A DNA stretch of 64,000 nucleotides from Gaeumannomyces sp. JS-464 (GCA_002197995.1 NGZR01000008.1:1116001-1180000); one strand, 5' to 3'. Shown: positions 41,635 to 52,846, counted from the first letter of the stretch. Numbers and translations are program-made. The notes: a model not told the origin generated them from the letters alone.

Positions 41635-43122
41635 TTGGAAGACGGGCAAAAAGCTTTATATTTTGTTTTTATTTCATGGAGCGGACCACACGTTTGATCT
41701 TTTGTTTTCTTTTCCTTCTCACCTGACAGTTTGCACATAAATCGTTTTACGTTTGCCATGCTCGAGTTTATTTCGTTTCACTTCTTCTATTCATTTCGAG
41801 CGTTCGTAAGTCTAAACAGAAAACTGCATAGAATTAGCTAGTCCATAATACGCACCTTTTTCCAGCATTGCAGACCTTGGCAATGGTCACAAAGCCGTCT
41901 CTCTGCATCACCTGGCCCAGCTCGATGGCCCTTAGAGGAGGGCCGAAGCATTAATATCGTTCAGGCCTCACCTGAAACGGGCACGTTACCGAGAGCAACT
42001 AGGACGGGGTAGCCAGCCGAGGCCTGGCTCGGAAGGTGACCCGGATAGATCAGCGGCGGCTTAGCCCCAGGCAAAAGAACTACTGACAAAGGAGCCCGGA
42101 GCTGGGAGTGTTATCGTTTATAACCAAGTACTCCCTCGTCCTGTTTTATCGAACTAATAAAGGACGAAACAGGGCAATATATTCAGGAGTGACCCCTTTT
42201 AATGATCCTGTGTATACCCTGTACTGTTACATTACATTGTTCACCGCACAGCCTAAGCATGTCCATTTTATTCCAGAAAGACTGATTGAACTAGCGCAGT
42301 CGCTTCTCAATGAAGAGTGTCTAGGCTCGGCCCTGCGGCTTGGGTCGCGGTCGTGGTCCTGGTCTCGGTGACTGTTATGGCAACGTGACACGTATGTCTG
42401 GGATATTCTCGTGCCTCTCGTGAGATAGCGACAACCGGCCGCTTGATCCGTCATGAGACTCCGATGCGTGGAGCGAATTGGTTTGACTGATTTCTATTGG
42501 AGCTGGCTGGAGGGATTCTAACTCCGCCGACGAGGAATTGGCTGGGGGCTTAGTGTTGGTACAGTGACACATGATGGATTTTGGAAGGGATGGAAAGCAC
42601 CTGAAAGGAATCAGGCTCAAAGCGATGTTTCGTAAGAATGATACGAAAAAAGAGAAAAAGGGAGGTGGAAAAAAGGATGCGATATTTGGCCCTGGCGAAT
42701 CGCGAACTTGTGCAAAGAATGTGCTGACTTCCCCAATTTTCCGGGCGATGGGGTGAAAAACGGCACCTAGTTAATTCCACATTCGATAGTGAATACATTC
42801 ACTTAATAGGGCGTTTAATAACAGCCAATTGATCCATTGGATCCCGCAGGCGCAAGCTGGGCACATGAAGCGCTAAAGCTGGGGGTAAATTATGCCTGGC
42901 TTTATTGATTGCGCCTGGCGTTTCTCGCGTCCGTGTCGGCCTCGCCGGGTGCCGAGTAAGGTGCAGCGAGATAAAATGAAGGCGGCAACCCGACACAATC
43001 ATGCTTTGTCAGGTTTCTTTCTCAAGCCAGAACCCGTCCCAGAAGCCCTTGTAGGCGAATTCCACTTCAGGCGCGCAGCGAACTAGTCTTTTTGCCTTCT
43101 CCTTACCCCTCACCTTTTCCCC
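41635..43122. other. 1.5 kb without a recognised gene
   Basis: Short frames only (for example 42108-42371 plus, 42550-42798 minus). The first 100 bases are the likely 3' end of the 40396 gene. No repeat ends seen. Confidence 0.45.
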
Positions 43123-43263
43123 ATGGCTCTTCCTGATCTCCGAAGCATCTGGCATATTTGGTGGCAGCAGTCCATACCATCGGCAGGAATCGACCCTCAA
43201 AAACTCGTCGAACACCTTAACGTACGCTTCAACAAAAAATACGAGGTTGACGCAAGTACCTGA
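43123..43263 (+). CDS. short exon-like frame, 46 codons
   Basis: ATG 43123 gives MALPDLRSIWHIWWQQSIPS then IDPQKLVEHLNVRFNKKYEV, which looks genuinely coding and has a likely donor GTACCTGATG at about 43257. No continuing exon with confidence was found downstream (43280-43440 has only a weak frame). It is probably the 5' exon of an unrecognised or truncated gene. Confidence 0.3.
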   Translation: MALPDLRSIWHIWWQQSIPSAGIDPQKLVEHLNVRFNKKYEVDAST

Positions 43264-46200
43264 TGATCAGAAAACCCCTTCCTCTTGTCCTAAAGGATTA
43301 CATTCTAACTGCAAGGCATCTGCGCAGATGGTCCATGACGAATATCGCATTCGCAGACCTCCATTTTCCGGGCGGATCAGTAAAAGCGAAATTAAGGATC
43401 TGAGGGAAATAAGTTCGAAGCAACAGCCTCGAATCTAAAATCCGGCTGCAACTTGGAGCCTAATGCCACCACAATCGTGCACCTTTCAGGCTAGGCAAGG
43501 GAGAGACCGATGTAGGCACGAGAATAAGGAGAAGCTATGTGTATAAATCTCGATAAGGAAGAGTCGTTGAAAGAGATATAGCGAAGTGAAAACGCCAGGA
43601 CTATCCGTAGCCTTCTGGAGGGTTAATTTAACCCGAGGAAGTTTAGGTTAAGGGCTTTCAAATGTTAAAATATCTACCAAAGTAGCAATTTTGGCACAAT
43701 TAAACTCATTAATGCTATAGGCAATAGCCCACTCAATAGTCAGTTACAGCCTTTAAGCTTCGCCTGTGAGACTTCACAGAACAAGTGCCATATACCATCG
43801 CATTGTTGGCTTCATTTGGACTGGGTTTCCGCCCGGCTCAAGTCTGGTCACGAGCGCTGCTTTTTCAACTATGGAAATCCGGCGATTATCCAGCGCTTCC
43901 AGTCGGTTCGGGCCAGCAAAGCGAGAGTGAAGCTACTGGTATCTCGCGAGAAAAAGCGAGATTATGCCTCCAGCCTCCATGCCTCCATGCCTCCCTCCAT
44001 ACGGAAAAACAAGCATTCAGCGGCAGGGCGTGCCTCACCACCCTATTTTACAAAGTCGAAGATGTGCTCAACAACAAGCTCATATCACCCCAGGTTCAGC
44101 CGCCTCCGGTCCAGTCATAAAAGGCCGCTGTTTAATCATAGAGGTGGCACCGCCTCCAATAGCCCGACCCCCTCCATCGTTCGGGCGGTCCAGTAATCGG
44201 GGTCGGTGAAAGGAAAGGCGGCGGTCCGGTCGGAAAAATAGTGGGTTAAGCGCTGGGCCATAAACGCGTCGAAAACTGGAGGGGTGCAGGTGCAAGATGA
44301 TAACGGTGGATGGATCGGCCAGGCCGGCAGCGTCTTGACCACACGTAAGGACAGCTGCTTTAAGGAAGCCCAACAGTCCTGGCTGCCGCTGGAGGCTGCC
44401 GTGTGAGAGATCTTCGCTGCACTACCAGGGGGAAGGCGATGGTTACGAGCGATTTGCAGGTGACCAGACACGTCACACCTCAGAGACGAGCAGTGCAGGG
44501 CAGGTCCTGGTTCTGCCACCACAGAAAAGCGTTGGCACGACAGAAGAATCACTCGCTTCGGACGGGGTCCAGTTGTCCAGCCTGCGGGCGCTGTTGGCGC
44601 TAAATTTCAGCGTCCAATGAAACAAGGCCGCGCACCCGGCCCTTGCTTACCTACTTGTCGCATCCTATCCTCACCCAGCCAAGGGGCATTTACCCATGGC
44701 GGGCCACGGCCGATACAAACCACGAATGCGTAAATCACACCGCGCGCCGTGGACAACCGCATAAGTGGCGGGTATGGCGGTGGGGTTGAGGAGGACGGGG
44801 AGGACGCATACGGAGATGATGTTGATGGCGACTCCGATTTTAGGGCTATAAAGTTGGCTGCCACGCAGCCAGCGAGGCAGCCAGGGGCAGCATCAACCAC
44901 CAAAGCAACAGCAACCAAAGCGGCGAAAACGGCAGGAGTCGCATCGTCTTTATCATTTACAAATGTACGTACGCGTACGTAGCTGTTGCTGTAAAAGATA
45001 TCCTTGCTAAAGCTATTTGTTTTCCAGCCCAGCCAAAAGCCCGGAGCGACCCAACGATATCTGGTAAGACTGATCCTTACTGGGGTTGAGCCTCTGCTCT
45101 CGTGGCAGCAGGCCCGCTCCCCCACGTTTACCCAAAATGGCCCATCGCTCTTGTGGAAATCCGCTGAGGTTGGACCATCCCGCCGGCGACCAGCACCTGG
45201 GCCCTCCTTCGCCCGCTGATCTCTCGCCGCACCCGCAGCCTGGGCTTCTGCCCTGAGGCCCGCCCCCGATCCTGCCTGTCGGACCATCGTCGCATGGGTC
45301 GCAGCATGGCCATCACGGCCCGCCGCCGCACCCGCAACACCCGTAGCCGCATCACGGCCAGCCGTTTGCGCAGCAGCCGGGGCGCTCTGTGCCCGCGGAG
45401 ACGGGCTAGGCCATCATGATGTCCCGTAATCATCCACCAGGCGATCAACACCCAGAGCGGTAGACTCGCCCCGCCCTCACCTTTCACCCTTATTTTTTTC
45501 TCGTTTGTTAAGTACAACCCGTAACATTTTTTTACTATTCCCATGTTCCTCCCCCACCCTTTCCTTAGTCACCAAAAAGGCTAGCATTATTTCGCCACTG
45601 ACACCTATAAATTGGAATAAGTTTTGTCGGTCTTATTTCAGTTTAGCTCATTTGTTATCACATTATCCATTTGCTGGCGTATTTCCCAAGGCCAGCCCGC
45701 CACATCCGCACCTCGCTCTCTCCCCACTCCCTTAACTTGCCGCCAAGCTGTTCACACGTTCGGGCGTTTGGTTGTCACCACTTTCAAGCCCAGTCCCTCT
45801 GGGCTTGGCTTGCTTGTCTCCTTTTTTGTTTCGCTCTCATGTTTGCGGCCATCGCTTGTCCTCTCACTTGTCTCTACAGGTGTTTTTCCTATTGATGGGC
45901 GTTGCCTCGGCGGTTTATATCCCTGGTTTTAAGCTTTTTCTTGTGTTTCTGTTCTCGCGCCATCCCGCGGCCCCGCGGCATTAATCGGGGTAGACTTTAA
46001 TCTTAAAAGGTACTTCGCTTTTCAGCACACTTAGAGAACGCGAACCCCCCTGTTTGAACATCAGGTCGGCTAACAGGGTGCTTTAGCTAGCGCGCAATTT
46101 GGCAGCGGCCGAAGACTCCCAGTGCACCTTGGCACAGTTCCGCGCTTTATTTAAACCCAATTGAAAGGTGAGCCGATGGGGGTGGGGCAGGGAAGATGCG

Positions 46201-46865
46201 TTCCAATTGGTTCAAGTCCGCCCAGCCCTTGAAGTGGACAGAATTCAGGTGGGGCTTGTGATCGCGAGGGATCCCGGTATCTGGAACGACAAGGGTAAGG
46301 AACCATCCAGTGGGCCCGAACATGGGAGACATTGCGCTTTGCAGCAGGGGGTCACACGGCAATCCATGCCGACCTTGTTGGGCCAGCGAAGTGAGTGGTT
46401 CGTGGTCCCTTGGTTCCAGGCCAGAATATTTGCAGATGTTGGTGCAAAAGCGCCAAGTATCGCCCGGCATACGAGAACCGGCGGGGTTTTTTTATGCGGG
46501 ACTGTCTAGTTTATATCGTTGCGCCGCGGCGGCGACCAGGCCGTGCAGAGCTTCGGGATACCAGGTTGCTCGATGTGCTAGGCCGCGGAGCCGCCTCCCA
46601 AGTTATCCGTGCTCCTGAATCCCTTAGACTGCGTATCGTTACTCTCTTTCCGTTTCGCCCCATTGCCGTGACTAAACTGATTAAACAATTAGATGCGTGA
46701 GAGCAAGATGCTAAAATACAAAGGGCAAAGAATATTTGTTGACAAACTACTGCTGCAAGTGATACAGCGGGGGTATTGTGTGCGGGCAGCACCAAAAGCA
46801 CAGATAGCACAAAAGTTGGCAGAGACACAACCAGGCACCTAGAATTCTCATTAGCATTGTTACAC
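43264..46865. other. 3.6 kb of mostly unassigned DNA
   Basis: Frames such as 43785-44120, 44136-44552 and 44607-45287 have no recognised domain and overlap on opposite strands. At 45138-45410 the plus strand reads a His/Pro/Gln-rich run (HHGPPPHPQHP, PHHGQPFAQQPGRS) broken by TGA, TAG and TAG. CAG-to-TAG changes would explain the latter, so this may be the end of a decayed low-complexity protein. An acidic frame at 44749-44982 (EEDGEDAYGDDVDGDSD) may belong to it. Confidence 0.35.
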
Positions 46866-47492
46866 TTAGGTGCGAGTCCGGGGGCTGCCATACATAGCTG
46901 TCGGTAGAATCAATTTAATGCCGGCCGATTCTTCCATCTTTGGTCCGTAAGTGAAGAAGTTGAAAGCTTCATATCCGTACAGGGATAACTTGGTGATAAG
47001 GTCCATACCCGCCGCGACGGCGCCGAAGATCGAGGAGAGGAACACGGGAATGAACACCGCTGAAAGGATCTTCACAATGGCCAACACCGCAGCTAACCAA
47101 AGCCCGAGATCGGACATGGGGTTTGGTTTTTTGTAAACGCTCCATACACGGAGCCATGTTGACGTTTGGGAGATGGTAGTCGCAATAAACGACACGACGG
47201 AGATCGAAAGCTGGCCAAGGTTAGAAAACGCCTGGGGGTTTGAGGATTGGAGAGCTTGTAAATACCTTTGGGTCGTCGGATTTCGTAAAGGTCAAAAAGA
47301 GGATCGCTTGAATGATCACCAAACCGCCGCTAACGGCGGCCAAAACCTCTGCGGCGAGTATTGCCCGCCGGCCATCGCCATATTGTCGGCCACGGGCACG
47401 ACGGCCCGCCCTTCTTTCGTAAAAAACGTAACACTCCAAGAAGAGGATGATAACCGGCAAAAGTATGGAGAATATGCCAACGATAATCTTTA
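46866..47492 (-). pseudogene. four-helix membrane protein cut at codon 3 by Harbinger
   Basis: Minus strand, exons 47492-47266 and 47210-46866. The intron at 47211-47265 (GTATTT, tctaac, CCAG) joins in phase as KSDDPK-LSISVV. The protein has four hydrophobic segments: IIVGIFSILLPVIILFLECY, AAVSGGLVIIQAILFLTF, LGLWLAAVLAIVKILSAVF, and a weaker one near SSIFGAVAAGMDLI. It closes after GSPRTRT at 46866. The family is not recognised. The native ATG is found on the far side of the Harbinger element (51476-51474, reading ATG CTT T) and the body resumes here at AAGATTATC after the TTA duplication. In the present sequence an ATG at 47550 inside the element's inverted repeat is in frame with the body. 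It would give a 19-residue replaced N-terminus beginning MQKKQGGSK. Confidence 0.75.
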
Positions 47493-47530
47493 GGGCGTGT
47501 TCGCCCGTACGGTGTTTTTGGTTTTTTGAC
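47493..47530 (+). repeat. left TIR of the Harbinger element
   Basis: Begins GGGCGTGTTCGCCCGTACGG after TTA. Contains, on the minus strand, part of the replacement N-terminus for the host membrane-protein gene. Confidence 0.9.
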
Positions 47531-48248
47531 CCCCCCTGTTTTTTTTGCATGTTTTCTCGAAGTGGAGACGGTTGCCGGGGTGGTCCTGTGGCAGATCATG
47601 TATCTTTGGCCCTGTTTTCCGGTGGATTCACATCCCCGGCAGCCGGGGGGCGTCCACCCGTCGAATGCAACGGCACGGACGATTAAAATAGAAGCTATTC
47701 CCAAAAAATAGAAGCTATTCCCAAAATAAGGGCGGGCCGGCCGTGCAACGCGTTAACGCGAGTGGGAATAGCGTTATAATTTGGAGGATCCAAAGGCCTC
47801 TAAGGCTGGCAATAATATCGTTCGAAAGCCCGGAAGCCAGGCACTTTCATAATATATAAGGGGATAACTTTGGGGTGCTAGTTCTAGATAGAAAACAACG
47901 AAAACAACGGCCCAAAAACACCATTCACACTACCTCGTTATGCCCTACCACCTCGCCCTCCGTACCCGGCGCCGGCGCCTGGAACAGGAAGATCGGGCCG
48001 TATTTATGCAACCCCAATCTCCTATAGCCTCTATCGAGGATCTGGAGGATCCCCCGGCCACCCAGATCACGCTAGGACTCCAGCGATCTCTTCAAACGCC
48101 CCGGAGGCCGGCAATTTGCACGGCTTTTCCGATCCCTTTGAGGCCATGGAAGCCTCGGAGGCACCGGAGTCGCCTTTGCCGCCCTCTCCTACCCCCTCTC
48201 TCGCACCCTCTCTCGCTTCCTCCCTCGCCACGGCCTCGCAATCGACTT

Positions 48249-48940
48249 AAGGGACCTCCCAGGATGCCCGGCGACGCACGGACTGGACCGCCGACCAGTT
48301 GTTGGCCTTCCTCGAGGCCCTCGCGGAGGCCGGCCGGCAGGGAAAAACGAACCCGGCGATCGCCAACTGGCAAGCCAAGTGCCTTAAAACGGCGGCAGAG
48401 ACCTTATCCGATCAGTGGCCCGATATCGACTGGTTAAAGAGGGTTAGGAACAAGTACAACAGTCTCAGGGGGCAGTATAAAAACTGGCTAGATTTTGGGA
48501 GGCGGTCGGGCGTTGCCCTCGATCCGGTTACGGGCCTGTACCTCGCCAGCGGGCAGGCCTGGGAGTCGTTTTTTGCGGTCCGGCCTGGCGCCCGCTGGAT
48601 GCGAAGGAAGCCTCTTTTCCGCCCGGATCTCCACGAGGCCGCTTTTGCAGGCAACTGGGCCAAAAGGGATCATATCGCCACGGCCGCCCAACGCCTCCAA
48701 GGCACGGGAGACCGCGAGGCCCGGCCCGGCCGGAGGACCAGCCACCTTACCGTGGCCGAGGCCCAACTCCACGTGGGAGACCGCCTTTTAAAGGCCGCAC
48801 AAACGTTGGCCCGGGCCGGATCCGTATCCAACTGGGGCTCGTCCCCTTCAAATTCGCGGTTTACCCCTTTGAGGTCGCGGTCTTCCCCTTCGAGTTCGCG
48901 ATCTTCCCTAGCGGCCGGGCGCCTTGTAGGCGTTGGTTAA
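48249..48940 (+). CDS. Myb/SANT-like DNA-binding protein of the Harbinger element
   Basis: The plus frame from about 48252 reads DWTADQLLAFLEALAEAGRQ, then NWQAKCLKTAAETLSDQWP, KRVRNKYNSLRGQYKNWLDF and GQAWESFFAVRP. This is the Myb_DNA-bind_3-type trihelix domain that accompanies Harbinger nucleases and binds the inverted repeats. The C-terminus is Ser/Arg-rich. The N-terminus is unclear: a TAA at 48246-48248 precedes this frame. A plausible first part (MPYHLALRTRRRRLEQEDRA from 47941) is in another frame, so there is an intron or a frameshift. Beyond 48940 another frame continues (TSRKELRKYPWEGLQSGLKR) to a TAG at about 49063, again suggesting an indel. It may therefore be inactive. Confidence 0.7.
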
Positions 48941-49129
48941 GGCAGGAGCTTTGGATACAAGCCGCAAAGAGCTGCGGAAATACCCCTGGGAGGGCTTGCA
49001 AAGCGGTCTTAAGCGGAAATTAATTAGGGCGTTTAAAAAGGAGGAGGGGATAGCCCACTGGTAGCTAACTAACGCCGAATATCGGGACACAATCGTGGAT
49101 ATGGTGGAAAACGACGTGCTGGAGCTATA

Positions 49130-49943
49130 GTCGTAATCGAGGCGGTTCGAATGATGGTATTCCCGTAGCTGTACGGTTATATTGGCGGAATTAAAAGGGA
49201 GTGTTATTGTTAGCTTTGCTTTGTTGGTATCGTTGGGGTTAAAGGGCTGGCACCACGGAGATCACCATTGGGCAGGTTCCCATAAACACAATCGTTCGCA
49301 TTTAAATAGATGAAATTGGCGTTAATCGGGCCGCAGGCTACGGCATTCGATTCGCCTTAAAAAGGGGATTAAAATGCACCAAGTCCCAACGAGTGCAAAC
49401 GTTAAAACCATTGGCAATTATGGCTAAAAATTGAATGGCCAAACTTAACGGGTGCCGCCCCTGGGTGGCGATTCCCACCGGGCCTAAAAGACCCACCGCA
49501 TAAAGGATCGCCGCCGCATTTATACCTAAACGGGCAATAATTACGCATATTTAATACGATACCCCGACTTGTTCCCCGGCCGCCACTTTAATTTTTGTCC
49601 GTTCCTTTCGAAAAGTACACCATTCGATTCGTCTTAGCGAGGGCAATCGATTAATAGTTTTGATGCATAAAACTGATCATTTTTCGCTATGCTAAACCTC
49701 GAAAACCCTACCATAAAGGCCATTATCACGTCGCCGTTTTCGGCCGACCTTGCATTTAAACCAATGCCCCAACCAACAAGCCACGATATCTCCCAGATTG
49801 CCCTCGCCGAAACGAGTCGATTGCAAATTACTGTGCCTCTTCCCGAGCCCTGTACGCCTGGTAGTCGGCCCATAACCTATTGGCTATCAAAGCCCTATAG
49901 TGATTCCAAGACGCTTGCGTTGTGCCCATCTCCTGCCCTCGCC
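49130..49943. other. noncoding interior of the Harbinger element
   Basis: Lies between the convergent genes. No motif recognised; frames at 49634-49873 and 49689-49961 overlap on opposite strands and are taken as chance. Confidence 0.4.
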
Positions 49944-51062
49944 TTACAGCCTCCCTTTTAACGTAGGCCTTTGAAATGCATTTCCTCCCTCATTTTCAGC
50001 TTGTTCGGGACCAGAATTTGATGCTGACAATGCCCTGGATTCCCTTTTTAGAATGAAGTTATGCAGGGCCGTAACGGCCAACACGACATCGATTTGCGAG
50101 CGGATATCGTAGCCGGGGGGCGTGCCCCTGATGATCCTCCAGCGGCCTTTGAGATCACCGAAAGTCCTTTCGACAACCACGCGCATTTTTGCATGGTGCA
50201 GGTTAAAAAGCTCGGCGGGGGTCTCCGGCCGGGCTAGGCCTTGTTCTTGGAGGTGATATCTCGTCGCCATGAACGGGGTTATTACCCCGGTGCCCTGGAA
50301 AAAGCCGGCATCTCCAAGGTAAAAATAACCCTTTGGGATGCGGAATCCGGCCTGCTGAGCCTTCCTAAGCAACAGGGAGTCGTGTATCGAGCCCTCGGCG
50401 CCAGCCATGACGAAAACGAACCGCCCGCCGTGATCTACGGCCGCCAGGACGTTCTGTGCCGTTGGGCCCTTCCGACTCCTCCAGGCGATCCCCTCCGCCG
50501 CGCTAACTTTGGCGTTGATCAGGGTCCCGTCGATGGCTCCCAGGCACCCAGCAAAGGCCTCCCGGACCTCCTGTCGCCTGGAATCGGGCCACCGGACGTC
50601 GGATATCTCCGGCAACGTCACAAACGCGGCGTTAAGGGCGATCATGGCTTGCAGCACCTCGTGGAAGTACCGGTGCACCGTGGAGGGGCTGTGGCCAAAA
50701 AGATGGGCCGCCACTCGAAAAAAGACACCTTGCCCACAGATATATAGAAAACAGGCCACTTTCTCGCGCACAGAGACTAGTTTTGACCCCGGGAGACCCG
50801 TATGCGTGATCAGCCAGTCGCAGAGGCCTAGAAAAGTGCTTTGGGTGACCCGAAAGAGCTCCCGGAAGGCCCGGGCGGCCTCGGGCCGTTGCCAGTACTG
50901 GAAAAGGGTGTCGCCGGAAAATGCTATCGTATGCACGGTCCGTAGGCCTCCGCTTAGGGACCCAGAGATGCAGGTGGCCATAACGGCTTGCATATAAAGG
51001 AGGAACAGTTGACGGGCTTTGCGCCGGAACAAGGCCCGGGAGGCGGCTGGGGAGGTATCCAT
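49944..51062 (-). CDS. HARBI1-like DDE nuclease (Harbinger transposase), intact
   Basis: Minus strand, first ATG 51062 (MDTSPAASRALFRRKARQLF), stop at 49944, 372 codons, no introns or breaks. An N-terminal helical region with a HTH-like part (REKVACFLYICGQGVFFRVA, then HLFGHSPSTVHRYFHEVL) precedes the DDE_Tnp_4 nuclease. The catalytic residues are visible: Asp in CLGAIDGTLINAKV, Asp in YFYLGDAGFFQGTGV, Glu in MRVVVERTFGDLKGRW. It ends with ALHNFILKRESRAL and a polar tail. Length and motif order match PIF/Harbinger nucleases. It would cut at TWA sites together with the Myb-like partner. Confidence 0.92.
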   Translation of the reverse strand: MDTSPAASRALFRRKARQLFLLYMQAVMATCISGSLSGGLRTVHTIAFSGDTLFQYWQRPEAARAFRELFRVTQSTFLGLCDWLITHTGLPGSKLVSVREKVACFLYICGQGVFFRVAAHLFGHSPSTVHRYFHEVLQAMIALNAAFVTLPEISDVRWPDSRRQEVREAFAGCLGAIDGTLINAKVSAAEGIAWRSRKGPTAQNVLAAVDHGGRFVFVMAGAEGSIHDSLLLRKAQQAGFRIPKGYFYLGDAGFFQGTGVITPFMATRYHLQEQGLARPETPAELFNLHHAKMRVVVERTFGDLKGRWRIIRGTPPGYDIRSQIDVVLAVTALHNFILKRESRALSASNSGPEQAENEGGNAFQRPTLKGRL

Positions 51063-51427
51063 GAGATAGAGCAAAAAAAGGCGAGTTGAACGGTATATTT
51101 GCTATACTAAACGGCTAAAGATTGAAGCCAAAATGATCGAGTTTACTTTGAGCCCCTACTGCCGCCGTGATCTGGATCCCTTCCTCTATTTAACCCGTGG
51201 GCCGGCCGGCCGGCCTATCCTCTTTTGGCCCTCCCAGACCCTCCCAGGCCCTTGCAGATCAAGGGCCACACGTGGCTTGCAGGGCCTCCATCCGACCGAC
51301 TCGTTGGCCTGGCCAAAATGGTACTTCTGGCGGGCCAAATCCTATTTTTACTAGGGGTTTTATATGGGGCGAGGCCGGGGGGCCTCGGGTCCACAAACGG
51401 TTTCTCCAGTTGTTGGCAAAAATAGTA

Positions 51428-51466
51428 TGTAAAAAACAAAAAACAGTCGTTGGGGCGAACACGCCC
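51428..51466 (-). repeat. right TIR of the Harbinger element
   Basis: Ends GGGGCGAACACGCCC before TTA at 51467-51469; inverted match of the left end. Confidence 0.9.
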
Positions 51467-51536
51467 TTAAAAGCATGTCGGGCAAATGAGAACAGCTGGC
51501 TGGCTATGCGGGTTGTGGTTAAGCAATAGGAAAACA
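51467..51536 (-). promoter_or_regulatory. displaced start codon and leader of the membrane-protein gene
   Basis: The minus strand has ATG CTT T at 51476-51470 directly before the TTA duplication. Removing the element and one TTA brings this ATG into frame with the membrane-protein body at 47489. The leader and promoter of that gene should therefore lie from here rightwards. Confidence 0.6.
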
Positions 51537-52559
51537 TCAGAAGTTTAAGCTCCGTTCGACACGCGGGACTCGAAGCTATATAAGAAAACTCGCGGCGCAG
51601 TTAACGAGCAATCGTTGGTGTCTATGGGCGGAAGTATCAGATGTGCACCATATCTAGGTATGCGATACGGGCCGGCGGCCATCCCAGCAAGCCGGCTTGG
51701 GGAAACACGAATATGACCCAATCGCCTCATCGCATCAGACTTGTTCGAGGGCTTGGGGAAAAAGCAACCTGGATGTTTTAAAGCTGGCGCGTCCTACTTG
51801 CGGCCGGGGCTGTTAGAGCAAATCCAGCCGGCTGAACACCCGATTTTAGTAGAGCCGCACGGGTGTTCGCCGACTTTGGTAATGGGGCCTTTGTCGACGA
51901 AATTTTTAATGATTTGCGTGGTTTCGTCCAAACGACCCTGGATTAGCGATCGACCTGTATTTTACAAGATCATTTCCGTTTTAACGTTAAGTAGCTAAAT
52001 AAAAAACGGGTGGTTTGAGGTAACCTACGTTAAACGAGTAGGAAACCCCCACTTTGTACCCGCCTTTAAACGGGCCATCCTTCCTGGCTATAAGCGCATG
52101 GCCTAAATCTGTGGCGTTAAGTACGAGGCCGGCCTCGATCTCGGCCGCGGCAGAGGCTCCGCTATAAAAGCGTGCACTGCTAAGGTAGCGGCTGTCACGG
52201 CCAGCATAGAATCGATGGCGGAACTCATCTATTAGGCCCTACGGACGAAGATTCTAAGCTGAGGGAGAAAGGAGGGGATTCTGGTGTCCGGCACGCGTTC
52301 AGCGCGCGTCTTGATGATAGCCCACCATGTGGGTCCTAGTCTGTGGGGCTGAGGGTCAAAATAGGGGCCTGGGAGGCCTGGTCCTCACAGCGGCGGCGAG
52401 GAACGAAAAGATGGATTGCCAAGCATAATAAATTTAGGGGTTTGTTGTATTCCAAAGTGTTACATAGTTATATGGTGCAGGTAACGGGGGTAATAAACGA
52501 GCTTGTGGAAGGAATGATTAAGCGGAAAATAATCGTTAAGTGTAAGAGGGAAAATAAGT
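51537..52559 (-). pseudogene. unrecognised relic frames, minus strand
   Basis: Minus-strand pieces look coding: AEIEAGLVLNATDLGHALIA then RKDGPFKGGYKVGVSYSFN (about 52150-52030), and RLDETTQIIKNFVDKGPITK with VGEHPCGSTKIGCSAGW (about 51940-51810). TAG/TAA stops lie before and after, for example after MIL near 51970, and CAG-to-TAG or CAA-to-TAA would remove them. I do not recognise the family. It may be one decayed gene. Confidence 0.3.
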
Positions 52560-52846
52560 AAACATATAAAAAAAGCTAAAATAATTTATGCAACGCTAGA
52601 AGTAATGAATAATTCTTTTAAAGGCTTAAGAAATGCGTAAGGTAGCAGAATCTTTCGAAGAGGATACAGGCGTTGGCCGTCGTTATATAAACCGCCATAT
52701 GGTCCGTGCAAAGGTACGTAGTTACCTGGCACGTGCGGCCCTTGGACCTCGGCACTAAGCCTCGGGACCGTCGGGTATCTATCGAGGACTCCAGCATTCC
52801 TCGCCTCCGAGGCCTGCATGGCCCCACTTGGAGGTCCCCATGTGAC
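52560..52846 (+). repeat. LTR family 1 copy, strongly mutated
   Basis: Contains AATTCTTTTAAAGGCTTAAG, AATGCGTAAGG, CAGAATCT and ATATAAACCGCCATATGGTC, in the same order as the 27684 copy. It ends CCCATGTGACA at 52846. Its 5' end is blurred by A/T changes. Confidence 0.55.

Larger units (their letters stand above)
47493..51466. mobile_element. PIF/Harbinger element, complete, with TIRs and TTA TSD
   Basis: 3974 bp. Left end GGGCGTGTTCGCCCGTACGG; right end (reverse complement) GGGCGTGTTCGCCCCAACG. The first 14 bases are identical and both continue into TGTTTTT.GTTTTTT. TTA flanks both sides (47490-47492 and 51467-51469), the usual 3-bp TWA target of this superfamily. Inside are the two expected genes in convergent orientation: a Myb/SANT-like DNA-binding protein (plus) and a HARBI1-type DDE nuclease (minus). 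The nuclease is intact; the Myb-like gene has doubtful ends. It is the most complete transposon in the window and looks young. Confidence 0.9.

Noticed and set aside
44607..45287. 226-codon minus-strand frame
   Set aside because: Low-complexity Pro/Ser/Ala composition, overlapped by plus-strand frames, no domain, no plausible splice or start context.
51259..51537. 92-codon minus-strand frame starting MFSYCLTTTRIAS
   Set aside because: It runs from the leader of the membrane-protein gene into the Harbinger inverted repeat; the ATG at 51476 in a different phase explains the gene better.
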